Assembly: GCA_043804635.1 (NCBI GenBank)
Contig: JAZDIU010000056.1
Span: 7,737-71,736 of the forward strand
Length of the DNA: 64,000 nt
Reading direction: 5' to 3'
Origin: JAZDIU01 sp043804635
GTDB lineage: Bacteria > Chloroflexota > Dehalococcoidia > Dehalococcoidales > UBA2162
The notes beneath the pieces are model-generated. The model worked only from the letters and a program-made list of their open reading frames with translations. It ran no database searches and was not told the origin of the DNA. A program made the translations under genes and the position numbers. This document shows, in pieces, positions 53,429 through 61,612 of this stretch; the stretch's first letter is position 1; each line of letters starts with the position of its first letter.

Positions 53429-55219
53429 TTACTCCTCCATCCTCAGCAATGATAGAAAGGCTTCCTGCGGTACCTCAACCGCACCCACCATTTTCATCCG
53501 TTTCTTGCCTTCTTTCTGCTTCTCAAGGAGTTTTCTTTTACGGGTCACGTCACCGCCATAGCACTTCGCGAGGACGTCCTTTCTTGCCGGGACGATATCT
53601 TCGCGGGCGATTATCTTACCACCGATGGCACCTTGTATCGGTATCTCGAATTGTTGTCTCGGGATAAGCTTCCTCAGTTTATGCACCAAGGCTCTAGATC
53701 TCGTAATGGCGTTATCACGGGTGGTGATGAAAGAAAGAGCATCGACCTGGCCGCCCTTTACCAGGATATCCACCTTAACCAGATCGCCGGGCTGGTAACC
53801 GACAAAGTCGTATTCCAGGCTGGCATACCCCTGGCTCACGCTCTTTAGCTTGTCATAGTAATTAATAATCATTTCAGACAATGGGAAATCATAGGTGAGG
53901 ATAGTTTTTTTACTATCAGGATGTGCCATATTTTTGAATGTACCGCGTTTTTTCTCCGAGAGTTCCATACACGGTCCAATGTATTTACTAGGTGTAATTA
54001 TCCGCGCCTGGACAATCGGTTCCTCAATGTGGTCGATACGGTCCGGAGGTGGAAACCGGGAAGGGTTATCAATCATTAAAGCTTCTCCATCACGAGTAAC
54101 TACTTTGTAGACGACTGAGGGCATAGTGGCAATCAAGTCCTGCCCGTATTCCCGCTTCAATCGTTCCATAGTAATTTCCATGTGCAACATACCCAAAAAG
54201 CCGAGCCGGTAACCATAGCCCAACGCCGCTGAAGTCTCCTTCTCGAAGACAAGCGACGAATCGTTAAGCTGGAACTTTTCCAGTGCCATGGTAAGCTTGG
54301 GATAATCGTTAGTATTGATAGGGTAGATTCCGCAGAACACCATCGATTGAGCGCGCCTGAATCCGGGTATGGCTGGTGTTTCGGGATGACTAGCAGAGAC
54401 TATGGTGTCCCCAACATGGATATCACCTACGTCCCGGATAACTGCTCCCAGATAGCCAACGTCACCCGCTTTTAGAGTTGGGCAAGGGCTCAGTTGCGGA
54501 CTAAAATAACCGACTTCATCCACCTCGAAAATTTTGCCGGTGGACTTTATCATAATTTTGTCACCGGCGGTAACACTGCCTGAAAAAACACGGATATGTG
54601 GGAGAACACCCCGATAGGTGTCAAAATAAGAGTCGAAGATAAAGCAACTGAGAGGCCCGTCACTATTACCTTCAGGCGGCGGAACCCGGGTTATTATCGC
54701 CTCCAGCAGTTCGGGCACGCCGGTTCCCAATTTGGCTGAGACCAGAAGCGTATCCGCCGCCGGCAGGCTCAGCATTTCTTCCAGTTGCAGGCGGGCTTCG
54801 TCTATCATGGCATTAGGCAGGTCTATCTTATTGATGACCGGAATAATTTCAAGCCCGGCGTCAACAGCGAGGTATGCATTAGCGATAGTCTGGGCTTCGA
54901 CTCCTTGAGAAGCATCAACGAGTAATACCGCGCCTTCACAAGCTTTGAGACTCCTTGAGACCTCATAGTTAAAATCCACATGTCCCGGGGTATCGATGAG
55001 ATTCAGAATATACTCGTCACCCGTCTTTGACCGATAAGGCATTCTGACCGCCTTGGCCTTGATGGTAATACCGCGCTCGCGTTCCAGTTCCATGCTGTCG
55101 AGGAATTGCTCGCTGGTGCTGGTATGGATAATCCCGGTCAGCTCGAGTATGCGGTCGGCTAGGGTCGATTTGCCGTGGTCGATATGGGCGATAATACAGA
55201 AATTTCTGATATTAGTCAT
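53429..55219 (-). CDS. lepA: Elongation factor 4 (LepA)
   Basis: A 596-residue translational GTPase: IIAHIDHGKSTLADRILE, DTPGHVDF, NKIDLPNA, and the LepA-specific C-terminal domain ending KKRMKMVGAVEVPQEAF. It back-translocates stalled or mis-set ribosomes. The stop is one base from the probable hemW start, a conserved lepA-hemW pairing seen in many bacteria. Confidence 0.96.
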   Translation of the reverse strand: MTNIRNFCIIAHIDHGKSTLADRILELTGIIHTSTSEQFLDSMELERERGITIKAKAVRMPYRSKTGDEYILNLIDTPGHVDFNYEVSRSLKACEGAVLLVDASQGVEAQTIANAYLAVDAGLEIIPVINKIDLPNAMIDEARLQLEEMLSLPAADTLLVSAKLGTGVPELLEAIITRVPPPEGNSDGPLSCFIFDSYFDTYRGVLPHIRVFSGSVTAGDKIMIKSTGKIFEVDEVGYFSPQLSPCPTLKAGDVGYLGAVIRDVGDIHVGDTIVSASHPETPAIPGFRRAQSMVFCGIYPINTNDYPKLTMALEKFQLNDSSLVFEKETSAALGYGYRLGFLGMLHMEITMERLKREYGQDLIATMPSVVYKVVTRDGEALMIDNPSRFPPPDRIDHIEEPIVQARIITPSKYIGPCMELSEKKRGTFKNMAHPDSKKTILTYDFPLSEMIINYYDKLKSVSQGYASLEYDFVGYQPGDLVKVDILVKGGQVDALSFITTRDNAITRSRALVHKLRKLIPRQQFEIPIQGAIGGKIIAREDIVPARKDVLAKCYGGDVTRKRKLLEKQKEGKKRMKMVGAVEVPQEAFLSLLRMEE

Positions 55220-55572
55220 TATAAAATTAATGCTATCACGATAGTATCTTTCAAAACAAGGAGAAATCAGAGTTCATACGCTAAGCTTTATTTGGTTGGA
55301 GCTGCATTTAACTTATAGAGCATATAGATGTGTGGCCTACTACTATTTTAGCACTCTATGTCAATACTGCTAAGTGCGTCCGCAGCTTCGGTCTTTTTTT
55401 TTGAGGTTTTAGGTGGCCTTTTACCAAACCTTATTGGAGTTCTGTTGGTTTCGACTTCCCTACTTCTATCACAGACCGATCTAAGTTAGACTTTCTTTCC
55501 CAGCTTCTCTGACTTCCTTGAGCTAAGGTTTGAATTTGAGTTATATTGTCAATAAGAAAGGAGGATGTACAA
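55220..55572. other. Non-coding gap upstream of the accessory region
   Basis: AT-rich with a nine-T run at about 55393-55401 and no ORF, tRNA or clear terminator hairpin. The last 20 bases hold AAAGGAGG, the ribosome site of the next gene. Confidence 0.5.
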
Positions 55573-55947
55573 ATGGCTAAAAGTAAAAATACAAAAGAAA
55601 TCAGTAATAATAACGAGGAGCTAAGATATGTAACCTACCCCGTTAGGATTAAGGTTATATCTCAAAAAGGGACATGCGTATTTTGCCACAAGGTTGGGGA
55701 CGAGTGGATCTACAAATACGAACCAGGTAAGAGACCCGACACCCCGGACATCTGTGATGGAGCTCTCCATACGATGTCTCTCTATTTGAAGGCACTTTGG
55801 TGGGGTACTCCCATTCCTTTTCCGATGCGCGATCCTGATACTCTTTCAGTGGCTTGTCCTGATCCCGATAATACGGTAGTGTTTGAACTAAAACGTCTGA
55901 AAGAACAACCCAGTTACTTCTATTACGGAGACAGAATCTTCTCCTAG
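55573..55947 (+). CDS. TIGR04076-like small protein
   Basis: A 124-residue protein with VRIKVISQKGTCVFCHKVGDEW, ICDGALHTMSLYLKALWWG and VACPDPDNTVVFEL, the pattern I know as the TIGR04076 family (unknown function, common in anaerobes). The ATG at 55573 follows AAAGGAGG at 10 bases; the ORF extends upstream to 55546 but without a ribosome site. Cysteines at about 39 and 42 could bind a metal. Confidence 0.7.
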   Translation: MAKSKNTKEISNNNEELRYVTYPVRIKVISQKGTCVFCHKVGDEWIYKYEPGKRPDTPDICDGALHTMSLYLKALWWGTPIPFPMRDPDTLSVACPDPDNTVVFELKRLKEQPSYFYYGDRIFS

Positions 55948-56044
55948 AAGCGATAGGAAAGCCCTCCTTGATTTAACTCAAGAAGATTCAAATCAAAAAG
56001 CGGATATTATAATATAATGATCTTACAAATATATGAAGTCCTAC

Positions 56045-56083
56045 CCACTAAAGCATTTTTGCAGGTGGAGTTCGACTCTATCG
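56045..56083 (+). repeat. Accessory-region repeat, copy A
   Basis: CCAC, 13 variable bases, then CAGGTGGAGTTCGACTCTATCG. CCAC and GTGG can pair. It lies in the leader of the rhodanese gene. Confidence 0.7.
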
Positions 56084-56122
56084 GGAAGTGGTATCATTAC
56101 TGGAGGTAAATCAGAGAGAACT

Positions 56123-56557
56123 TTGAATAAGCATTACTATTTTAGGGTTGCCATAGCTCTAGTTGTACTAGTGAGTGGATTACTAGGGTGTACAGAGGTA
56201 GAGCAGCAGACTGGCTCTAATTTAACTCAGATACGAGATGTCACGTCTCAGGAAGCCTTCAATTTAATCAAGGAAAATAAAGGTAATCCAAATTTCATCA
56301 TTTTGGATGTCAGGACGGCCGCGGAATTTGATAGCGGACATATTGCCGGTGCGATAAATATCGATGTGAATTTCTCATCATTCCCTGAAGAAATAAAAAA
56401 GTTAAACACGGTTAATACCTACCTGGTTTATTGCCGGTCTGGAAATCGTAGCAGGAAGGCATTAACGATAATGGAGGAATTAAGGTTTACCAGTATTTAC
56501 CATTTAGCAAACGGAATTACTGAATGGATCAACTCAGGATTGCCAGTTGTTCAATAA
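56123..56557 (+). CDS. Rhodanese-domain lipoprotein
   Basis: A 144-residue lipoprotein. The signal has a hydrophobic core VAIALVVLVSGLLGC with lipobox LLGC. The mature part is a rhodanese domain (about 40-140): FIILDVRTAAEFDSGHIAGAINID, the active-site Cys in VYCRSGNRSRKA, and the C-terminal NGITEWINSGLPV. The start is uncertain. A TTG at 56123 gives a proper signal peptide and follows GGAGG by 15 bases; the ATG at 56033 would run through repeat A and add 30 residues. It may handle sulfane sulfur outside the membrane. Confidence 0.78.
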   Translation: MNKHYYFRVAIALVVLVSGLLGCTEVEQQTGSNLTQIRDVTSQEAFNLIKENKGNPNFIILDVRTAAEFDSGHIAGAINIDVNFSSFPEEIKKLNTVNTYLVYCRSGNRSRKALTIMEELRFTSIYHLANGITEWINSGLPVVQ

Positions 56558-56680
56558 AAGGCCTGGGTTAGAGTCAAGTTACATGAGAGCCTAAACAAAG
56601 AAAATAACAAAGTGGCCTTTTTGTGCGATATGTTGAGAAAGCTTGCACTACCCCACAAAATTGAATTTTCAATACTAGGT

Positions 56681-58044
56681 TTAGGGTACCGGTGTAGTAA
56701 TTGACGCATTAGCGATTCTTACTGTTCCGTCAGAGACAGTAACAGAAACTTCAGCTGTATAGGTTGTCCCGCATACCAAGTTTCCTCTTTCCACAGCATT
56801 GTGGTAATTCTGGGTAGATAGTGCCCCGGAATCCGCCCAAACCGTTCCGTTCACTTTAAGCACCACGCTGATAACCACCAGTGTGTCATCCCCGGTGAGG
56901 TTAGCACTATAGGAGACAATCACGGTACTCCGACAGCCGGTACCATCACCTACACTCTGAGCACTCATGCCTATCGGCATAGCTAATTTGACGGTTGTTG
57001 GCGGAGTAGTAGTCGGTGGAGTTGTAGTCGGTGGAGGTAATTTTGGAGGTGTGGTTGTCGGAGGAGTCGTGCACGGAGGATAAGGTTTGTCATTAATTTT
57101 GAGCACAGGGTGTGTGTTTCCGTTCTTAAACATCGCAGCGATCTCGTCCGGTTTGGTCACGTTTCCCCTGAAATCCATGTAAGATTTATTGTCCGCTGTC
57201 TTACCGCCGTGGCCGGTATAGTAGAAAAATATATCCCTGGCTCCGGCGTCATACGCTTGCTGAATTGCCTTTTCAATGTCCTGCTCGGTGTTACCTTGTG
57301 GAACATATTTTGGAATCTGGGCATTGATATTGAATTTGGCCGCGTTCACCATATCGTCAGAGAACCCTGCATTGGTCTGCCCAGCACTCCAGCCATTTAC
57401 CTGTACCATAGCTTCGCCGGCTAGAATGTCTTGCAGAATGCTCCACAAGAATTTGGGCGGACCCACTAACGATAACAAAAGTAATTCCGGTTTGGCTGGT
57501 TCAGGAAAGTTGGTAGTGGTTTTTCGAGGTAATTCTTCGGGGATAGTATTGCTATAAGCCCAATTATCTGGATTCCACCTCTGGTCTTTATCTATCCACT
57601 TTAAAACAGGCGCACCATCAATATAAGGCCACCATCCTTGACTAACGGTTCGAAATGCCCCGGTAGCAGCATCGACGAAAACATAGCGCGTCGCGTGGGA
57701 GAAAGAGGCAACGGGAGAATCGTCTACCCAAAAGAACCAGTAGGTGCGGTCATTACTTCTTCAACAAGGTGGGGCAGAGTGGTAACACCGGTGGGAAGTG
57801 GATCGGGTGCATATGGGGCGACCTTGGCACCCTGTGCTAACGGTTTATCGAGTGTGAAAGCAATTACGGCATGGTCAAGGCTACCAGGTTTGATGACTTG
57901 GTCGATAAGTATTTTTATCGCATCAGCTTTGCTTAACGATGGAACGAGAGACGGCGATGTTGATGATGTACACCCGGCAAGTAGTGAGCTGAAAACTATA
58001 ATAGTAGTTAAGAATAAACCAGTTGTTTTTCGATTGTTGGCCAT
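56681..58044 (-). pseudogene. Caspase-like/Pro-Thr-rich lipoprotein, frameshifted
   Basis: Two minus-strand frames join into one protein. The first (58044-57724) has a lipoprotein signal FSSLLAGC and runs to VEEVMTAPTGSFG-stop. The second frame continues from about 57745: it reads YWFFWVDDSPVASFSH through DQRWNPDNWAYSN without a stop, into a caspase-like part whose FFYYTGHGGK holds the catalytic-type His-Gly. A spacer of PPTTTPP repeats and a fibronectin-like C-terminal region follow. A single-base shift near 57735 explains the break. The caspase Cys is not recognised. Sequencing error or true decay cannot be told apart here. Confidence 0.7.
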
Positions 58045-58375
58045 AAATTAGCTAATGTTACCAATCCAATTGAGGTGTGTCAATAGTTTTAATAGAGGAC
58101 CTGGGTTAGAAAATACAAAATGCTCGTAGGAGAAATTGCAATGGTTTGAGTTACGGATTCCAGCTCAATGGAATACCCTAATCTAGTACATTATAATGTT
58201 ATCATCTTCTAATCTGGACTTCTTTTATTTGCCACGAACTTCACGTTAAGTCTGCGCCACTCATGAATTGTTTCAGGTGGAGTTCGACTCTCTAAGAATA
58301 TGTTAGACTATATCTAAGAGGTAATTACGTAAATATTAGCAGTGATGAAAATAATAGGAGTAAGGAGAATAAGTC
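58045..58375. other. Non-coding gap with repeat B
   Basis: An AT-rich gap between the divergent caspase-like gene and the DUF362 gene. It holds repeat B and the motif GACCTGGGTTAGA (58098-58110), whose near copy GGCCTGGGTTAGA is at 56560-56572 on the other side of the caspase-like gene. Confidence 0.5.
58257..58293 (+). repeat. Accessory-region repeat, copy B
   Basis: CCAC, 13 bases, CAGGTGGAGTTCGACTCTC. Same spacing and strand as copy A; about 80 bases before the DUF362 start. Confidence 0.7.
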
Positions 58376-59653
58376 ATGGCAAAATCGGTGGTCTCGATAG
58401 TTAAGGGGACAGATGCTGAAAAAATGGTCGAAGAAGCTCTTTCCCTGATTGGGGGTGTTGGCTCACTGATAAAACAAGGCTCAGTAGTGGTTATCAAACC
58501 TAATTCCATTGGAAATCGCCCCCCTGAACGAGCTACGAGTACTAGTCCGGCGATGATTAGTGCCGTCATCAAGGTTTTGCGAAAAGCCCAACCTAAAGAG
58601 ATTATTATGACCGAAAACGTCGTGCCGGCGGATACGCTCGAGGGTTTTGAGGTAAACGGTCATAAGAAAGCCGCCGAAGATGCCGGAGTAGACAGAATAA
58701 TCAATATCACCGGATACAAAGACCTGATAAAAATACCGCTCCGGAACCCTAAAGGTGACACGGATAACATATTTCTGCCCAGGTTCCTCGTAGAGGCAGA
58801 TCATTTAGTGAATGTGCCTATCTTTAAGACTCATATCAGTATGATGTATACCGCCGCTATGAAGAACCTCTTTGGATTACTCATCCGCGATGATAAGACC
58901 AGAATGCACCTCAACTTCCCCAAAAACGGCCAGGCTGGTTGTGCTCTTGGCTTGATGGACCTGTGGTCTGCTTCCAGAGCCGACCTCTCGATAGTCGATA
59001 TGACCCGTGTAACAGAAGGTTATGGACCTCTAGGAGGAATCCCGACAGACTTCGGTTGCGTGGTAGCCGGCAAGGACCCGATAGCCGTAGACTCCACCTG
59101 CTGCCGGATGACTGGACTTGACATCACCAAGACACCCTATTTCCAGGCAATATTGGACTGTAATCTCGGTAAGCACAAAGAAGAAGATATCGAAGTTCGT
59201 GGCAGAAAGGTAAAAGAAGTTTTTAAGAAGCTATGGACGCCTTACCTGGATGATATTGTTAAGAAATATCCAGAGTACAGGTTTTATAAGCATGAAGGTG
59301 CCTGCTTCCTTTGTGAGGGGTTAATAGCCTGGAGTCTTGAAAGAATAAAGCCGCTAGGTGAGTATGAGAAGAATGCCGGTATGTCGATTGTCTATGGCCG
59401 AGCTAAAGAGCTTCCGAAAGGTGTCAAACCACAAGACCTTATTCTCCTGGGTAACTGCATTCCCAAAAAGTTCCGCGATAAGGGAATCTGGGTACAGGCG
59501 TGCCCCCCTATCGAAAGGGAGCCTGCATCGGCAATAATAGACCGAAGGTATGATGGCTGGGGTACACCGACAGTAAATAAAAGAAACTATCGACAAGAGA
59601 TTGATGATTTTATAGATTATGAGAAGGAATTGAGAGCTGGCGTAAAATTGTAA
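58376..59653 (+). CDS. DUF362 domain-containing protein
   Basis: A 425-residue protein matching DUF362: VVIKPNSIG near the start, VPIFKTH, TAAMKNLFGLL and the V..DMTRVTEGYGPLGG...DPIAVDSTCCRM middle. Many DUF362 proteins carry ferredoxin sites; this one has several cysteines (GACFLCEG, WVQACPP) but no CxxCxxC cluster. AAGGAG precedes the ATG. The function is not known; in anaerobes these genes often stand near corrinoid or methyltransferase genes, as here. Confidence 0.82.
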   Translation: MAKSVVSIVKGTDAEKMVEEALSLIGGVGSLIKQGSVVVIKPNSIGNRPPERATSTSPAMISAVIKVLRKAQPKEIIMTENVVPADTLEGFEVNGHKKAAEDAGVDRIINITGYKDLIKIPLRNPKGDTDNIFLPRFLVEADHLVNVPIFKTHISMMYTAAMKNLFGLLIRDDKTRMHLNFPKNGQAGCALGLMDLWSASRADLSIVDMTRVTEGYGPLGGIPTDFGCVVAGKDPIAVDSTCCRMTGLDITKTPYFQAILDCNLGKHKEEDIEVRGRKVKEVFKKLWTPYLDDIVKKYPEYRFYKHEGACFLCEGLIAWSLERIKPLGEYEKNAGMSIVYGRAKELPKGVKPQDLILLGNCIPKKFRDKGIWVQACPPIEREPASAIIDRRYDGWGTPTVNKRNYRQEIDDFIDYEKELRAGVKL

Positions 59654-59725
59654 CCGCCCTTGGTGATTTGAACTCTAGTATGGTAGCTAAACTAGAACCG
59701 TTTCTCGATTCACGGCAAATTTAAG

Positions 59726-59764
59726 CCACACTAGCAAGTATTCAGGTGGAGTTCGACTCTATCG
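59726..59764 (+). repeat. Accessory-region repeat, copy C
   Basis: CCACAC, then TTCAGGTGGAGTTCGACTCTATCG with the same 21-base distance from CCAC to the end of CAGG as in copies A and B. Confidence 0.7.
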
Positions 59765-59856
59765 ATATTTTGATTATTTCCGGCCATTAAAGGTAGTATT
59801 GGACATCAGGGGGAAGCTTGGGTAATGTCTCCAAGCGATAAAGAGGAAATTCTGAC

Positions 59857-60951
59857 ATGGATTTCCAGGCAAATTGTCAGACTACAGCTATGGGTATTAT
59901 GCCCCACACAGACATCGGGAGAGCCCTCGAACTTTCCCTGAGTCTTGATATACCATTCTGGCCACAATTACCTCGCGTCAGCTACTTTGAAGATATGTAT
60001 GTGCAGGCATCTGAGTATTTTCCAGGAATAATAATTGACGTAGAAAACCAAAAAATCTCACTCGATTCGGCCAAGTTTGCCAATGAACTGGCTGAATATT
60101 CAGAGAAAATGGCAGACCCATTGACATTCACTCTGAGCGATAAATACTCCGTGGTATATCGACAGTTTCTATCCAAGAACTTAGTCAAATATTCTGCCAT
60201 TAGAGGTCAAGTAATCGGTCCCGTAAGCTTCGGCTTCAAAGTATTCGACGAAAACAATATGCCCATTATTTACAATGAGTCAATCAGAACGTTATTATTT
60301 GATTTCTTAAGCAGAAAGATTAATGCACAATATACCGAACTAAAAGAAAGAAACGAACACGCTTTTGTCTGGATGGATGAGCCCGGTTTGGGCTGGGTAT
60401 TTAGCGGGTTCTCCGGATATGATGACTTTACGGCAAAACGGGAATACGGTGACTTTTTAAAAAGCCTTACCGGTCCGAGTGCGCTACATCTTTGTGCTAA
60501 CGTTAACCTGCCGTATCTGCTGAGTATTGGCACTAACTTGCTTTCATTCGATGCCTACCAGATTGAAATCTTACCTAAAGGATATGCGTCAGCTATAGCA
60601 GGATTCCTGAAAAACGGCGGCATCATCTCCTGGGGGATTGTCCCGACCGACTCTTCGGCTCTAGCCAACGAAACACCGGAGAGATTATCCGAACTTCTCC
60701 ATAATTACTGGAGAATTATAGCTGATAACACCGATATTTCTATGAAGCAGATAGCACAGCAGGCACTAATTGCTCCGGCTAGATGCTGCCTCAAGAATAT
60801 GGGGCGGGTCGGCGCAAGTGACGAGAAAGCCGATAAGAGTAAGAGCTGTACCGTATTATTGCATCCGGAAGAAAAGCTGGTTGAGACTGCTTTTATGTAT
60901 TTAAAAATGATGTCTAAAGTTCTTAGAAAAGAATTCAGCTTGTATAATTAA
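59857..60951 (+). CDS. UROD/MetE-like methyltransferase family protein
   Basis: A 364-residue protein of the uroporphyrinogen decarboxylase / cobalamin-independent methionine synthase fold. Visible pieces: GIMPHTDIGRALELSLSLDIPFWPQLPR at the N-terminus (barrel entry), FVWMDEPGLGW, ALHLCANVNLPYLL (His-x-Cys, a possible zinc site) and GGIISWGIVPT. In anaerobes such proteins act as corrinoid or thiol methyltransferases. The substrate is unknown. It is followed by the CQLGCF protein 36 bases later. Confidence 0.75.
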   Translation: MDFQANCQTTAMGIMPHTDIGRALELSLSLDIPFWPQLPRVSYFEDMYVQASEYFPGIIIDVENQKISLDSAKFANELAEYSEKMADPLTFTLSDKYSVVYRQFLSKNLVKYSAIRGQVIGPVSFGFKVFDENNMPIIYNESIRTLLFDFLSRKINAQYTELKERNEHAFVWMDEPGLGWVFSGFSGYDDFTAKREYGDFLKSLTGPSALHLCANVNLPYLLSIGTNLLSFDAYQIEILPKGYASAIAGFLKNGGIISWGIVPTDSSALANETPERLSELLHNYWRIIADNTDISMKQIAQQALIAPARCCLKNMGRVGASDEKADKSKSCTVLLHPEEKLVETAFMYLKMMSKVLRKEFSLYN

Positions 60952-60986
60952 CACAATAGAACCAAATCAAGCGAGGAGAGTGAATA

Positions 60987-61451
60987 ATGCGGAACTTTGG
61001 AGAAGTTGATAAGCTAAAAAAGCAGTCAAGGATCAAATTAGAAGAAAATCCGGGTAACCTTTCCCAAGAATTGGCTCAACATTTAGAAGAGATGGTAAAA
61101 GCAACACTGAAAGGTGGATATTTGTCTTGCCCAACCGCCTGGAGAATAGCTAAAGAAGCTAAAGTCTCTAAAATAGCTGTCGGGCAAACCGCTGATAAAC
61201 TGGGTGTTCGCGTTACAGATTGCCAGCTAGGGTGTTTTAAGGTTGATAAAATTATTCATGATAAAATTGCTCCAAAGAAGATTGATGATTCAATCAACGC
61301 CACTCTTGCAACTATGGAAAAAAATAATAATCTTACTTGTGAGAAAGTCTTTGAGCTAGCTTTACGGTTGAAAATAAAACCGATGGTAATTGCAGATATC
61401 GCGAATTTCCGGAACATGAAAATTCAATGCTGCCAGCTTGGATGTTTCTAA
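60987..61451 (+). CDS. Duplicated CQLGCF-motif protein
   Basis: A 154-residue protein built of two like halves. Each ends with the same motif: VTDCQLGCF at about 77-85 and IQCCQLGCF at the C-terminus; each is preceded by a short helical segment (LSCPTAWRIAKEAKVSKIAVGQTADKLGV and LTCEKVFELALRLKIKPMVIADIANFRNM). The halves look like helix-turn-helix units with a Cys-rich loop that could bind metal. I do not recognise a named family. AGGAGAG precedes the ATG. It lies with the UROD/MetE-like gene, so a regulatory or metal-sensing role for that gene is possible. Confidence 0.7.
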   Translation: MRNFGEVDKLKKQSRIKLEENPGNLSQELAQHLEEMVKATLKGGYLSCPTAWRIAKEAKVSKIAVGQTADKLGVRVTDCQLGCFKVDKIIHDKIAPKKIDDSINATLATMEKNNNLTCEKVFELALRLKIKPMVIADIANFRNMKIQCCQLGCF

Positions 61452-61507
61452 TGCAACGTAAAATTAAATTCAGATTCTAATAGCTTCGAAGGTTGTTCCA
61501 AATCTAA

Positions 61508-61546
61508 CCACACGAGCATGCGTTCAGGCGGAGTTCGACAAACTCG
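61508..61546 (+). repeat. Accessory-region repeat, copy D
   Basis: CCACACGAGCATGCGTTCAGGCGGAGTTCGAC: the spacing and core are kept, while the last part has changed (AAACTCG). Confidence 0.65.
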
Positions 61547-61612
61547 CAAATTGTCCGAGTCATTCGAGGTGTGCTATACTCAATTTCGCGGTTGTTGATT
61601 GAAAATCGAAAG

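Noticed and set aside
56045..61546. Repeats A-D as tRNA genes, integron attC sites or a CRISPR array
   Set aside because: There is no acceptor stem or anticodon, no attC core pair, no integrase, and the spacing of 1.5-2.2 kb with genes between is not a CRISPR pattern.
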